From the NCBI RefSeq assembly GCF_003463065.1, contig NZ_QSCM01000023.1:1-25038 (forward strand): DNA of 25,038 bases, in the 5' to 3' direction. Position 1 is the first letter of the stretch. The number at the start of each line of letters is the position of its first letter. Positions 1 through 7,565 of this stretch are shown piece after piece. The notes under the pieces are model-generated. The model searched no databases and was not told the DNA's origin. It worked only from the letters and a program-made list of their open reading frames with translations. The stretch is from Blautia sp. OF03-15BH (GTDB lineage Bacteria; Bacillota; Clostridia; Lachnospirales; Lachnospiraceae). The position numbers and the translations under genes were made by a program.

Positions 1-72
1 CTTTTGAACTTTCAAGGATATGTCACTGTTCAGTTATCAAGGTTCTTGGTTTGTTGCTGCTCATCAGCAACT
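1..72 (-). other. rRNA operon leader (5' part of pre-rRNA)
   Basis: On the minus strand, downstream of promoter P2, there is a GTTGCTG/CAGCAAC hairpin (53-71). It is followed by GAACCTTGATAACTGAACAG (about 27-46 on the complement). A block of the type CCTTGA(A/T)AACTGAACA is typical of the Firmicutes pre-16S or 16S-23S spacer leader. No mature rRNA sequence is inside the window; the 16S gene would lie to the left of base 1. That identification is inferred from the leader and the twin promoters. Confidence 0.65.
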
Positions 73-77
73 TTTAT

Positions 78-106
78 ATCATATCATGTTCGTTTCTGTT
101 TGTCAA
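78..106 (-). promoter_or_regulatory. rRNA operon promoter P2
   Basis: On the minus strand, TTGACA (101-106) is followed after exactly 17 bases by TATGAT (78-83). Both hexamers are consensus or near consensus for sigma-A. It is the proximal member of a tandem pair and sits directly before the rRNA leader. Confidence 0.85.
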
Positions 107-192
107 GAACTTTTTTCAACTTTTTTTGAAAAGTTTTTGTTCTTTCGAACTTCTTTCGAGCATCTCTGCCGCAGCTCCCTGCGACGTTGATT

Positions 193-221
193 ATCATATC
201 ACCCCTTCCACGGAATGTCAA
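193..221 (-). promoter_or_regulatory. rRNA operon promoter P1
   Basis: On the minus strand, TTGACA (216-221) is followed after exactly 17 bases by TATGAT (193-198). An A-rich stretch just upstream (about 222-250) would act as an UP element. Two near-consensus promoters 115 bases apart, with no coding frame between them, are typical of rrn operons. Confidence 0.85.
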
Positions 222-310
222 CACCTTTTTTTGAAATTTTTCATATTTTTTAAACTGTTTATGCAATTCCAAGTTCGTTCGCACATTTTAAGAAAACACG
301 TCTCAACGAG

Positions 311-354
311 AAAAAAAACTGTGCGGAACCCGCACCATTTTCCGGCACAGTTTT
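311..354 (-). terminator. Intrinsic terminator of the ABC exporter operon
   Basis: Perfect 10-bp arms (315-324 and 345-354; AAAACTGTGC on the minus strand) enclose a 20-nt loop, and the minus-strand transcript then runs into eight U residues. It lies about 40 bases after the exporter stop codon and insulates the exporter from the rrn promoters. Confidence 0.9.
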
Positions 355-395
355 CTGCACAGCTTTTCTTCATATATTATAGTAAAAATCTCTCT

Positions 396-2318
396 TTATG
401 CACTTACCTGATTTCCTGTATACAGCTGATAGTATTTTCCTTTTTCTGCGATCAGCTGATCGTGGGTTCCGCGTTCGATGATCCGGCCCTGTTCCAGAAC
501 CATGATACAGTCCGCATTGCGGACAGTGGAAAGACGATGGGCAATCACAAAGGTGGTCCTGCCCTTCATCAGCTTATCCATACCGTCCTGCACAATACGC
601 TCAGTTCTGGTATCGATGGAACTGGTCGCTTCATCGAGGATCAGCACCGGCGGATCAGCGATAGCAGCACGGGCAATGGCAAGCAGCTGTCTCTGTCCCT
701 GGCTTAAGTTGGCTCCGTCACCGGTCAGCATGGTATCATAGCCATTCGGCAGGCGACGGATAAATCCATCTGCATTGGCAAGTTTTGCCGCAGCAATCAC
801 TTCCTGCTCGGTGGCATCCAGTTTTCCATAGGCAATGTTTTCACGCACGGTCCCCGTAAACAGATGCGTATCCTGCAGTACGATACCAAGGGAACGACGA
901 AGATCCGCCTTGCAAATCTTGCTGATATTGATGCCGTCGTAACGGATCTTACCATCCTGGATATCATAGAAACGATTGATCAGATTCGTGATCGTGGTCT
1001 TACCTGCTCCGGTAGAACCGACAAAGGCGATCTTTTCGCCGGGATTTGCAAAGAGATTGACATCATGGAGTACGATTTTATCCGGATTATAGCCGAAATC
1101 CACGTCATCAAAGACAACGTCGCCTTTCAGTGGTATATAATCCACACTTCCATCCGCCTGGTGTGTATGCTTCCACGCCCAGTGTCCGGTACGCTCTTTG
1201 CTCTCTGTCAGTTTTCCGTTTTCTTCTCTGCTATTGACCAGGGTCACATAGCCTTCGTCTGTCTCCACGGTGGTATCCATCAAACGGAAAATACGTTCCG
1301 CACCGGCAAGTGCCATTACGATGGCGTTCAGCTGCTGGCTCACCTGGTTGATCGGCATGTTAAAGCTCCTATTAAAAGTCAGGAAGCTTGCCAGTCCGCC
1401 CAGCGTAAAACCGCCTACACTGTTCAGCGCAAGGATTCCTCCTACAAGGGCACAGACCACATAGCTTACATTTCCAAGCTGTGCGTTGATCGGTCCCAGA
1501 ACATTGGCAAACGCATTTGCATTATAGGAACAGTCACAAAGATTGTCATTCAGCTCTTTGAATTTTGCAATGTTCTCTTCCTCATGGCAGAATACTTTGA
1601 CGACCTTCTGCCCATCCATCATCTCCTCGATAAAGCCGTTGGCATCACCAAGCGCTTTCTGCTGCTTCACAAAGAAATTTCCGGAAAGACCTGCCACTTT
1701 CTTGGTCACAGTCATCATGATCGTAACCATGATAAGCGTTGTAATGGTCAGCGGAATATTCAGGATCAGCATGCTGACAAAAACGCTCACGATGGTGACC
1801 GCACTGTTCAGCACCTGCGGAATACTCTGACTGATCATCTGACGGAGGGTATCGATATCGTTGGTGTAGATCGACATGATATCTCCATGGGAATGCGTAT
1901 CAAAATATTGAATAGGAAGCTTTTCCATATGAGAAAACAGATCATTTCTCAGATTTCTCAGGGTACCCTGTGTCACATAGATCATCACGCGGTTCTGGGC
2001 AAATGCTGCCAGAATACCGATCAGATAAAACACAGCCACCCGCATCATCGCATGGAGCAGCGGGGCAAAATCCGGATCAGAAGCTTTCAGCATCGGCAGA
2101 ATGTAGCTGTCAATGAGCGTCTTGGTAAATAACGTTCCCTGTACGTTTGCCAGTACGCTGATAAAAATGGATACCACTGCGACAATACAGTGCGGCGTAT
2201 AATTTTTCAGCACATATTTCATGATCCGTGCAAAAATCTTACCTGGATTTTTCACCTGGGATTTCATTCCTCTGGGTGCTCTTCCCATAGGACCTTTTAT
2301 CGGTTTTGCTTCTGCCAT
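396..2318 (-). CDS. Heterodimeric ABC exporter, subunit with the consensus ATPase site
   Basis: A 640-aa half-transporter of the multidrug/lipid exporter type (MdlB/BmrD-like): six-helix membrane domain in about residues 40-345, then a nucleotide-binding domain. Visible motifs are Walker A GSTGAGKT (434-441), Q-loop Gln482, signature LSQGQ (538-542, deviating from LSGGQ), Walker B VLILDE with catalytic Glu563, and switch His594. An insert of about 45 residues containing HWAWKH (379-384) separates the two domains. The ATG overlaps the stop of the upstream gene by one base (TAATG), so translation is coupled and the two proteins should form a heterodimer. Glu563 and His594 supply the hydrolysing site, while the non-standard signature faces the partner's degenerate site. 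The substrate cannot be told from sequence. Cell membrane; export is inferred from the family. Confidence 0.95.
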   Translation of the reverse strand: MAEAKPIKGPMGRAPRGMKSQVKNPGKIFARIMKYVLKNYTPHCIVAVVSIFISVLANVQGTLFTKTLIDSYILPMLKASDPDFAPLLHAMMRVAVFYLIGILAAFAQNRVMIYVTQGTLRNLRNDLFSHMEKLPIQYFDTHSHGDIMSIYTNDIDTLRQMISQSIPQVLNSAVTIVSVFVSMLILNIPLTITTLIMVTIMMTVTKKVAGLSGNFFVKQQKALGDANGFIEEMMDGQKVVKVFCHEEENIAKFKELNDNLCDCSYNANAFANVLGPINAQLGNVSYVVCALVGGILALNSVGGFTLGGLASFLTFNRSFNMPINQVSQQLNAIVMALAGAERIFRLMDTTVETDEGYVTLVNSREENGKLTESKERTGHWAWKHTHQADGSVDYIPLKGDVVFDDVDFGYNPDKIVLHDVNLFANPGEKIAFVGSTGAGKTTITNLINRFYDIQDGKIRYDGINISKICKADLRRSLGIVLQDTHLFTGTVRENIAYGKLDATEQEVIAAAKLANADGFIRRLPNGYDTMLTGDGANLSQGQRQLLAIARAAIADPPVLILDEATSSIDTRTERIVQDGMDKLMKGRTTFVIAHRLSTVRNADCIMVLEQGRIIERGTHDQLIAEKGKYYQLYTGNQVSA

Positions 2319-4069
2319 TATGCCTCACCTCTCTTCTCGTCAAAATCTCCGCCGCCACCGGTCTGGGATTCATAGACCTCACGGTAGATCTCATTGGATT
2401 TCAGCAGTTCTTCATGCGTTCCGATACCATTGATCTTGCCGTCATCCATAACAAGGATCCGGTCTGCATCCTGCACACTGGAAATACGCTGGGCAATGAT
2501 CAGCTTAGTGGTATCCGGGATTTCCTCCAGAAAGGCTTTACGGATTTTCGCATCCGTAGCGGTATCGACTGCACTGGTGCTGTCGTCAAGGATCAGAATC
2601 TTCGGTTTTTTCAGAAGAGCTCTGGCGATACAGAGACGCTGCTTCTGTCCGCCGGAGACGTTGGAACCGCCCTGCTCAATGTAAGTATTATATTTTTCCG
2701 GCATCCGCTCAATGAACTCATCGGCGCAGGCCAGACGACAGGCACGGATGCACTCCTCCTCGGAAGCATTCTTGTCTCCCCAGCGAAGGTTCTCCAGGAT
2801 CGTTCCGGAAAACAGGACGTTTTTCTGAAGAACAACGGATACCTCGTCACGCAGTTTTTCCATATCATACGAACGGACATCTTTTCCGCCTACCTTTACG
2901 CTTCCGCCTGTCACATCATAAAGACGGCTGATCAGATTGACCAGACTGGTCTTGGCACTTCCGGTACCTCCGATGATGCCGATGGTTTCTCCGGATTTTA
3001 TGGAAAAACTGATATCCGAAAGCACCGGTTTGCCCTCTCCTTTGCGGTAACTGAAGTTTACATGTTCAAATTCGATGCTTCCATCCGGCACCTCAAAGTC
3101 TGGATGCTCCGGATTGTCCAGATCGCTTTTCTCATTGAGAACCTCTGTGATACGCTCTGCACTGGCGATGCTCATCGTGATCATGACAAAGACCATGGAA
3201 AGCATCATCAGGCTCATCAGAATGTTCATGCAGTATGTCAGAAGACTCATCAGTTCTCCGGTAGTCAGGCTGCCGCCAACGATCATCTTGGCTCCCAGCC
3301 AGCTGATGAGCAGAATGCAGCTGTAAACCGTGAACTGCATCAGCGGTGCATTGTAGGAAATGTTTTTCTCCGCCTTGCAGAAAATATCGTAAATGTTACC
3401 GCTGGCTTTCTGGAATTTGCTGGTCTCATAATTTTCACGTACATAAGCTTTTACCACACGGATAGCCGATACGTTTTCCTGTACGCTGGCATTCAGGTCA
3501 TCGTACTTCGGAAATGCCTGCTGGAAATAAGCAGTCGCTTTTCGGATGATAAAAAACAGACAGCATCCGAGAGCAAGAACCGCAACGAGATAAATGCTGG
3601 CCAGACGGGCATTGATCATAAAAGCCATTGCCATGGCTACGATCATGCTGGCCGGTGCACGCATACACATACGAAGGATCATCTGGTAAGCGTTCTGAAC
3701 ATTCGTCACATCCGTTGTCAGACGGGTCACAAGACCTGCCGTACTGAATTTGTCAATGTTTGAAAAGGAATACGTCTGGATATTTTCAAACATAGCCTGT
3801 CTTAAATTTCTTGCAAAACCTGTAGATGCTTTCGCGCCGTATTTTCCGCCCATAACACCGGCAAAAAGCCCGATCAGCGCTGCTACGAGCATCCATCCTC
3901 CCATCACATAAATGTGATGAAGATTCCCGGCTTCTACTCCGTCATCAATGATCGAAGCCATCATAAGAGGAATGATCATTTCCATGATGACTTCCAGGAT
4001 CATGAAGAGTGGCGTGGCAATGGAAGCCTTTTTGTACTCTTTTACCTGAGCTCCTAATGTCTTTAACAT
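2318..4069 (-). CDS. Heterodimeric ABC exporter, subunit with the degenerate ATPase site
   Basis: A 583-aa half-transporter (MdlA/BmrC-like) with a membrane domain in residues 15-300 and an ATPase domain in 330-570. Walker A reads GGTGSAKT (367-374). The signature VSGGQ (471-475) is canonical. Walker B is ILILDD, with Asp496 where the catalytic Glu should be, and the switch histidine is replaced by Gln527 (IIAQR). Asp plus Gln marks the non-hydrolysing site known from heterodimeric exporters such as TM287/288, which fits the intact Glu/His in the partner encoded immediately downstream. The start is supported by AAAGGAG upstream and the promoter at 4106-4134. No MarR-type regulator gene precedes the pair, although such pairs often have one. 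Confidence 0.95.
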   Translation of the reverse strand: MLKTLGAQVKEYKKASIATPLFMILEVIMEMIIPLMMASIIDDGVEAGNLHHIYVMGGWMLVAALIGLFAGVMGGKYGAKASTGFARNLRQAMFENIQTYSFSNIDKFSTAGLVTRLTTDVTNVQNAYQMILRMCMRAPASMIVAMAMAFMINARLASIYLVAVLALGCCLFFIIRKATAYFQQAFPKYDDLNASVQENVSAIRVVKAYVRENYETSKFQKASGNIYDIFCKAEKNISYNAPLMQFTVYSCILLISWLGAKMIVGGSLTTGELMSLLTYCMNILMSLMMLSMVFVMITMSIASAERITEVLNEKSDLDNPEHPDFEVPDGSIEFEHVNFSYRKGEGKPVLSDISFSIKSGETIGIIGGTGSAKTSLVNLISRLYDVTGGSVKVGGKDVRSYDMEKLRDEVSVVLQKNVLFSGTILENLRWGDKNASEEECIRACRLACADEFIERMPEKYNTYIEQGGSNVSGGQKQRLCIARALLKKPKILILDDSTSAVDTATDAKIRKAFLEEIPDTTKLIIAQRISSVQDADRILVMDDGKINGIGTHEELLKSNEIYREVYESQTGGGGDFDEKRGEA

Positions 4070-4105
4070 CGTTTGTCCTCTCCTTTAGATTGTTCGTCAC
4101 TAAAC

Positions 4106-4134
4106 ATTCTAAGGAGTTTTTTTTTAAATGTCAA
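4106..4134 (-). promoter_or_regulatory. Promoter of the ABC exporter operon
   Basis: On the minus strand, TTGACA (4129-4134) is followed after 17 bases (A-rich spacer) by TAGAAT (4106-4111). The short leader contains TTTAG-N11-CTAAA (4084-4104), a weak dyad that could be an operator. Confidence 0.85.
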
Positions 4135-4156
4135 TAAGGGAATCTAAAAAATCTGT

Positions 4157-4282
4157 TTACTTCTTTTTCCCGATTTTCCCAAGAAGCCAGACACAGAGCA
4201 TGATCAGCAGGATCGTAATAAAAATCCCCGCCATACCTTTCCACATGATTTCCATGGCTGCATAAATGTTTGCTGTATTCAT
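4157..4282 (-). CDS. 41-aa membrane peptide, OadG-like small subunit
   Basis: A short gene of 42 codons: ATG at 4280-4282, TAA at 4157-4159, preceded by AAGGAG (AAGAAAGGAGAGCCCTTT before the ATG). The peptide begins MNTANIYAAMEIMWKGMAG, then has one hydrophobic helix (about residues 18-35) and a basic KIGKKK end. The pattern of a short N-terminus, a GM(A/L)GIF motif, one helix and a lysine-rich tail is that of the gamma (OadG) subunit of Na+-pumping decarboxylases. The gene lies 16 bases after the beta-subunit gene, which fits the family partnership. OadG normally anchors and assembles the complex; the usual zinc-binding C-terminal tail is missing here. Family assignment rests on the hydropathy pattern and context. 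Confidence 0.8.
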   Translation of the reverse strand: MNTANIYAAMEIMWKGMAGIFITILLIMLCVWLLGKIGKKK

Positions 4283-4298
4283 AAAGGGCTCTCCTTTC

Positions 4299-5435
4299 TT
4301 ATAAGAAACGACTTACCAGATTGATAACCAGACCGCCTGCGATCACCGAAGCAATCTGTCCGGAAACGTTAGCACCTGCCGCATGCATCAGGATCACATT
4401 ACCGGGATCCTCTTCCATAGCCATCTTCTGGATCACTCTGGAAGACATAGGGAAAGCAGAAATACCAGCTCCACCGATCATGGGATTGATCTTCTTTTTC
4501 AGGAAGAGATTCATAAATTTCGCAAGAAGCACACCACCGATCGTATCCATAACAAAAGCAAAGAGACCAATGGCCAGAATCATCAGCGTATCAATGCTCA
4601 CAAACGCATCTGCCTTCATACTGAAAGAAACCGTGATACCCAGAAGCACTGTGATCAGATTTGCCAATGTATTCTGTGCCGTTTCCGACATGGTATGAAG
4701 GACGCCACATTCCCGGATCAAATTTCCAAACATCAGAAAACCTACCAGAGCCACGGATTGTGGGGAGACAAAACCTACGACCATCGTTACAAGAATAGGG
4801 AACAGGATCCGCATCTTTCTGGTCACAGAAGCAGGATGGTAATCCATACGGATCTGCCGTTCTTTTTTCGTAGTCACCAGACGAATGGCAAATGGCTGAA
4901 CAATCGGCACCAGTGCCATATAGGAATAAGCCGCCACTGCGATGGCACCGATATACTTCGAGCCAAGGACCTGTGATACGAGGATTGAGGTCGGACCATC
5001 CGCTGCTCCAATGATACCAATGGAGACTGCATCCTTAAGATCGAAGCCCAGAACTGCCGCCAGAAGAATTGCCGCAAAAATTCCAAACTGGGCTCCTGCT
5101 CCAAAAAGAAACATTAACGGATTCGTAAGCAACGGTCCGAAATCGATCATAGCTCCGATACCGATAAAAAGCAGGATCGGCATCGCCTCAGATGCTTCAA
5201 TCCCTGTATGAAACAGCCATTGAATGATTCCGTTGGATTCGATTCCTCCCTGAAGTGTCTGATCCAACACTCCTGAAAAGGGCAGATTTACAAGGATCGC
5301 GCCAAACCCCATAGGTAAGAGCAGCGATGGCTCATACTCCTTTTTGATCGCCAGATAGATCAATCCAAAACCAACCAGATACATTACGACCTGCTGCCAG
5401 GTCACAGCCTTAAGACCTTCCAAAAGAAACTCCAT
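4299..5435 (-). CDS. Sodium ion-translocating decarboxylase, beta subunit (OadB/MmdB/GcdB family)
   Basis: A 378-aa polytopic membrane protein. In this family the beta subunit couples decarboxylation of a carboxybiotin carrier to Na+ export. The motif GAADGPTSI places Asp146 at the conserved Na+-site aspartate (Asp203 in Klebsiella OadB), and the C-terminal block GGAGISAFPMSSRV...HAAGANVSGQI is typical. I start at ATG 5433-5435, directly behind AAAAGGAGG, rather than at an in-frame ATG at 5468, which falls outside the ribosome binding site and next to the attenuator. The OadG-like peptide gene follows after 16 bases. No carboxyltransferase alpha subunit or biotin carrier gene is present, so the decarboxylated substrate is unknown and partners must be encoded elsewhere. 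It sits behind its own promoter and a riboswitch-like attenuator. Confidence 0.93.
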   Translation of the reverse strand: MEFLLEGLKAVTWQQVVMYLVGFGLIYLAIKKEYEPSLLLPMGFGAILVNLPFSGVLDQTLQGGIESNGIIQWLFHTGIEASEAMPILLFIGIGAMIDFGPLLTNPLMFLFGAGAQFGIFAAILLAAVLGFDLKDAVSIGIIGAADGPTSILVSQVLGSKYIGAIAVAAYSYMALVPIVQPFAIRLVTTKKERQIRMDYHPASVTRKMRILFPILVTMVVGFVSPQSVALVGFLMFGNLIRECGVLHTMSETAQNTLANLITVLLGITVSFSMKADAFVSIDTLMILAIGLFAFVMDTIGGVLLAKFMNLFLKKKINPMIGGAGISAFPMSSRVIQKMAMEEDPGNVILMHAAGANVSGQIASVIAGGLVINLVSRFL

Positions 5436-5471
5436 CGTTTTTCCTCCTTTTCCGGGAGCTGCCGTCACAAT

Positions 5472-5520
5472 AAAAAAAGACTTCTACCACAGTGTACAAA
5501 AACACTACGGTAAAAGTCTT
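5472..5520 (-). terminator. Attenuator terminator in the decarboxylase leader
   Basis: The minus-strand RNA forms AAGACUUUUACC pairing with GGUAGAAGUCUU, extended by an inner AGUGU/ACACU stem, and is followed by seven U residues (5472-5478). It stands before the ribosome binding site of the beta-subunit gene, so it controls read-through into that gene. Its 5' arm overlaps the 3' strand of the upstream aptamer-like stem (5510-5516), making the two structures mutually exclusive. Confidence 0.85.
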
Positions 5521-5610
5521 GCTATTTCAATTCCCTGCGAACCGCCTTCTCTCAGGCAGTCGTACTGACGCTCGGAAATCCATTTTCTAATGGCAGCTAC
5601 TCCCTTTCAC
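5510..5610 (-). promoter_or_regulatory. Riboswitch-like leader, resembling yybP-ykoY (Mn2+) class
   Basis: The minus-strand RNA begins GUGAAAG (5604-5610) and closes with CUUUUAC (5510-5516), giving a 7-bp P1. Directly inside P1 are GGAGUAGC on the 5' side and UAGCAAGA on the 3' side, which match my memory of the conserved core of yybP-ykoY riboswitches, and a CGUCAGUACG segment lies between. Further helices are CCAUU/AAUGG and ACUGCC/GGCGGU. In that class Mn2+ stabilises P1 and prevents termination, which matches the overlapping terminator. An Na+-sensing class is an alternative given the gene controlled. The fold is read by eye; class membership is not verified. Confidence 0.6.
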
Positions 5611-5621
5611 TTGACAGATTT

Positions 5622-5651
5622 ATTATATGCTGAAAACTTTTCATCTGTCAA
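5622..5651 (-). promoter_or_regulatory. Promoter of the decarboxylase beta/gamma operon
   Basis: On the minus strand, TTGACA (5646-5651) is followed after 18 bases by TATAAT (5622-5627). Transcription would start near 5615, so the aptamer-like fold begins within the first few nucleotides of the RNA. Confidence 0.88.
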
Positions 5652-5669
5652 TCCCTTTTTCTGCATAAT

Positions 5670-5706
5670 CAAAAACTTCCCGGAGACTTTTCCGGGAAGC
5701 TTTTGA
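5670..5706 (-). terminator. Terminator of the carbohydrate ABC permease genes
   Basis: CTTCCCGG/CCGGGAAG arms (5676-5683 and 5692-5699), flanked by TCAAAA on one side and TTTTGA on the other. On the minus strand the stem runs into UUUUUGAUU. It lies just after the permease stop codon and would also work in the other direction. Confidence 0.85.
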
Positions 5707-5714
5707 TTCAGCGA

Positions 5715-6617
5715 TCAGCCCTTTACGGCTCCGATCATAACACCCTTTACCAGATGTTTCTGCACCAGCGGATACAGGAGCATAACCGGAATGGATGCTA
5801 CGACAATCGTAGAGTATTTCAGAAGCTCTGACATACCCTGCAGTTTTGCCAGGTTGGATGCATCTCCGATCTGAGTCATATCAACCTTATTCTGGATCAG
5901 GATCTCTTTCATAACAATGGTCAGCGGCATCAGAGTATCATCTCTTAAGTAGATCATTGCTGTATAGTAATCGTTCCATTTTGCAACGCCGTAATACAGA
6001 GTCAGAACTGCAAGGATCGGTTTACAAAGCGGAGTTACGATCCGCAGGAAATATTTCCAGGGTGTACAGCCATCGATCTGTGCTGCCTCATACATCTCAT
6101 CCGGAATACTGTTGCTCATGTAAGTACGACAGATGATCATATTGTAGGTGGACATTGCAGACGGAATGATCATTGCCCAACGGGTGTTGGTCAAATGCAG
6201 GCTGTTTACCAGGATGTAGGACGGTACCAGTCCGCCGCTGAAATACATGGTAAACACGAAGAACATTGCAATACCGCCTCTGGCACGGAACTCTTTTCTG
6301 GAAAGAGGATATGCACAGAGCATGGTCATTACCAGGTTCAGCAGGGTACCCACTACCAGGTAGTATACAGAGTTGGCAAAACCGGTAAGGATCTTTTTGT
6401 TTTTGAATACGGCCTCATATCCACGAAGAGTCGGACGTACCGGGAGAATGAATACCTCACCGCTGACAACCGCCTGAGGATCTGAGAAAGATGCTGCAAC
6501 AATATACAGTACCGGGTAAAGAACAACAACCATGATAACAGTCAGCAGGGTATAGTTCAGGATATCAAAGATTTTATCGCCTGTACGCATGTTTTTGAAT
6601 TTAAGCTGATGATTCAT
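5715..6617 (-). CDS. Carbohydrate ABC transporter permease (LplC/YtcP-like)
   Basis: A 300-aa inner-membrane permease of the CUT1 sugar importer class with about six helices. The cytoplasmic coupling loop EAAQIDGCTPWKYFLRIVTP (from Glu177) has the EAA...G signature that contacts the ATPase. The N-terminus is preceded by AAGGAGGGG, a strong ribosome binding site. It lies 12 bases after the sister permease, and the terminator at 5670-5706 closes the operon. The pairing with an LplB-like permease and a large binding protein places it in the group that imports complex oligosaccharides; the true substrate cannot be read from sequence. No ATPase gene is nearby, so a shared MsmK-type ATPase is likely (inference from the class). 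Confidence 0.95.
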   Translation of the reverse strand: MNHQLKFKNMRTGDKIFDILNYTLLTVIMVVVLYPVLYIVAASFSDPQAVVSGEVFILPVRPTLRGYEAVFKNKKILTGFANSVYYLVVGTLLNLVMTMLCAYPLSRKEFRARGGIAMFFVFTMYFSGGLVPSYILVNSLHLTNTRWAMIIPSAMSTYNMIICRTYMSNSIPDEMYEAAQIDGCTPWKYFLRIVTPLCKPILAVLTLYYGVAKWNDYYTAMIYLRDDTLMPLTIVMKEILIQNKVDMTQIGDASNLAKLQGMSELLKYSTIVVASIPVMLLYPLVQKHLVKGVMIGAVKG

Positions 6618-6629
6618 TCTTACCCCTCC

Positions 6630-7565
6630 TTACCACAAACTGGTCTCTGTTACTTTTTTACAGATCTTGTTTACAGCAACCAACAGAATAAATGAAACGA
6701 TGGACTGGAACAGACCGGCAGCGGTTGAGAATCCGAAGTTGGAGTTTACCATACCGATCTTATAAACGAAGGTAGAGATAACCTCGGAAACATTGCTGTT
6801 CTGGCTGTTCTGCATCAGGTAAACCTTATCAAATCCAATACTTACAACACTTGCACAGTTGAAGATCAGCATGGTGATAACGGTCGGCAGGATTGCCGGA
6901 ATATCTACATTCCAGATTCTCTGTACACGGGAAGCACCATCTACGATCGCTGCCTCCTGAAGCTCCGGGCTTACGCCGGCCAGTGCTGCAATATAAATAA
7001 CCGAAGAATATCCCGCGGTCTGCCACAGTCCGCTCCATACATATACATGCCGGAACAGCTTGACATTACCAAAGAAGTTCACCGGATCGCAGCCGATCTT
7101 CTGAAGGAGCACATTGATGATACCGGTACGAAGATCCATCATCTGCATCATCATACCAACCATGACAACGATAGAGATAAAGTACGGTGCGTATGTTACC
7201 ATCTGAATGAATTTACGGTATTTCACACTTCTCAGTTCATTCAGGCCGATAGCCAGAAGAATGGGGAGCGGAAAGTTTACGATCAGAGAATATACACCGA
7301 GGATCAGTGTATTCTTAATCACTCTGACACTGGAGGTAGAAGTTAAAAACTGCTTGAACCATTTCAGGCCAACCCAGTCACTTCCGAAAATTCCGCCTCG
7401 CGGACTGTAATCCTCAAAGGCGATAAGAATTCCAGCCATGGGAATGTATGCAAATATTGCTGCATAGATCACCGGCAGTGCAATGATTGCCCAGAACTGC
7501 CAGTTATTGCTTTTGATTTTGTTCTTTGGATCAGGATTGTAAATTTTCTGTTTCTGTTTACCCAT
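6630..7565 (-). CDS. Carbohydrate ABC transporter permease (LplB-like)
   Basis: A 311-aa permease with about six membrane segments, the first at about residues 24-50. The coupling motif EAAIVDGASRVQRIWNVDIP starts at Glu204. The highly charged N-terminus (MGKQKQKIYNPDPKNKIKSN) is usual for this group. The start is fixed by AGGAGG seven bases upstream of the ATG. It forms the translocation pore with the LplC-like protein encoded 12 bases downstream. It is separated from the binding-protein gene by a 300-base non-coding but highly structured stretch, so the permeases are probably made at lower levels than the binding protein. Confidence 0.95.
   Translation of the reverse strand: MGKQKQKIYNPDPKNKIKSNNWQFWAIIALPVIYAAIFAYIPMAGILIAFEDYSPRGGIFGSDWVGLKWFKQFLTSTSSVRVIKNTLILGVYSLIVNFPLPILLAIGLNELRSVKYRKFIQMVTYAPYFISIVVMVGMMMQMMDLRTGIINVLLQKIGCDPVNFFGNVKLFRHVYVWSGLWQTAGYSSVIYIAALAGVSPELQEAAIVDGASRVQRIWNVDIPAILPTVITMLIFNCASVVSIGFDKVYLMQNSQNSNVSEVISTFVYKIGMVNSNFGFSTAAGLFQSIVSFILLVAVNKICKKVTETSLW

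Noticed and set aside
84..284. 66-codon minus-strand frame
   Set aside because: Spans both rrn promoters including their -35 and -10 hexamers; not a gene.
864..2132. Long plus-strand frame of 422 codons
   Set aside because: Antisense to the ABC exporter gene; His/Cys/Arg-rich translation without domain features and no ribosome binding site.
2306..3763. Long plus-strand frame of 485 codons
   Set aside because: Complement of the second exporter gene, whose motifs are all intact; the frame is a by-product of its codon use.
5436..5468. Upstream in-frame start for the decarboxylase beta subunit
   Set aside because: It would put the ribosome binding site inside the protein and add a hydrophilic MTAAPGKGGKT extension before the first helix; the ATG at 5433-5435 has AAAAGGAGG in front.
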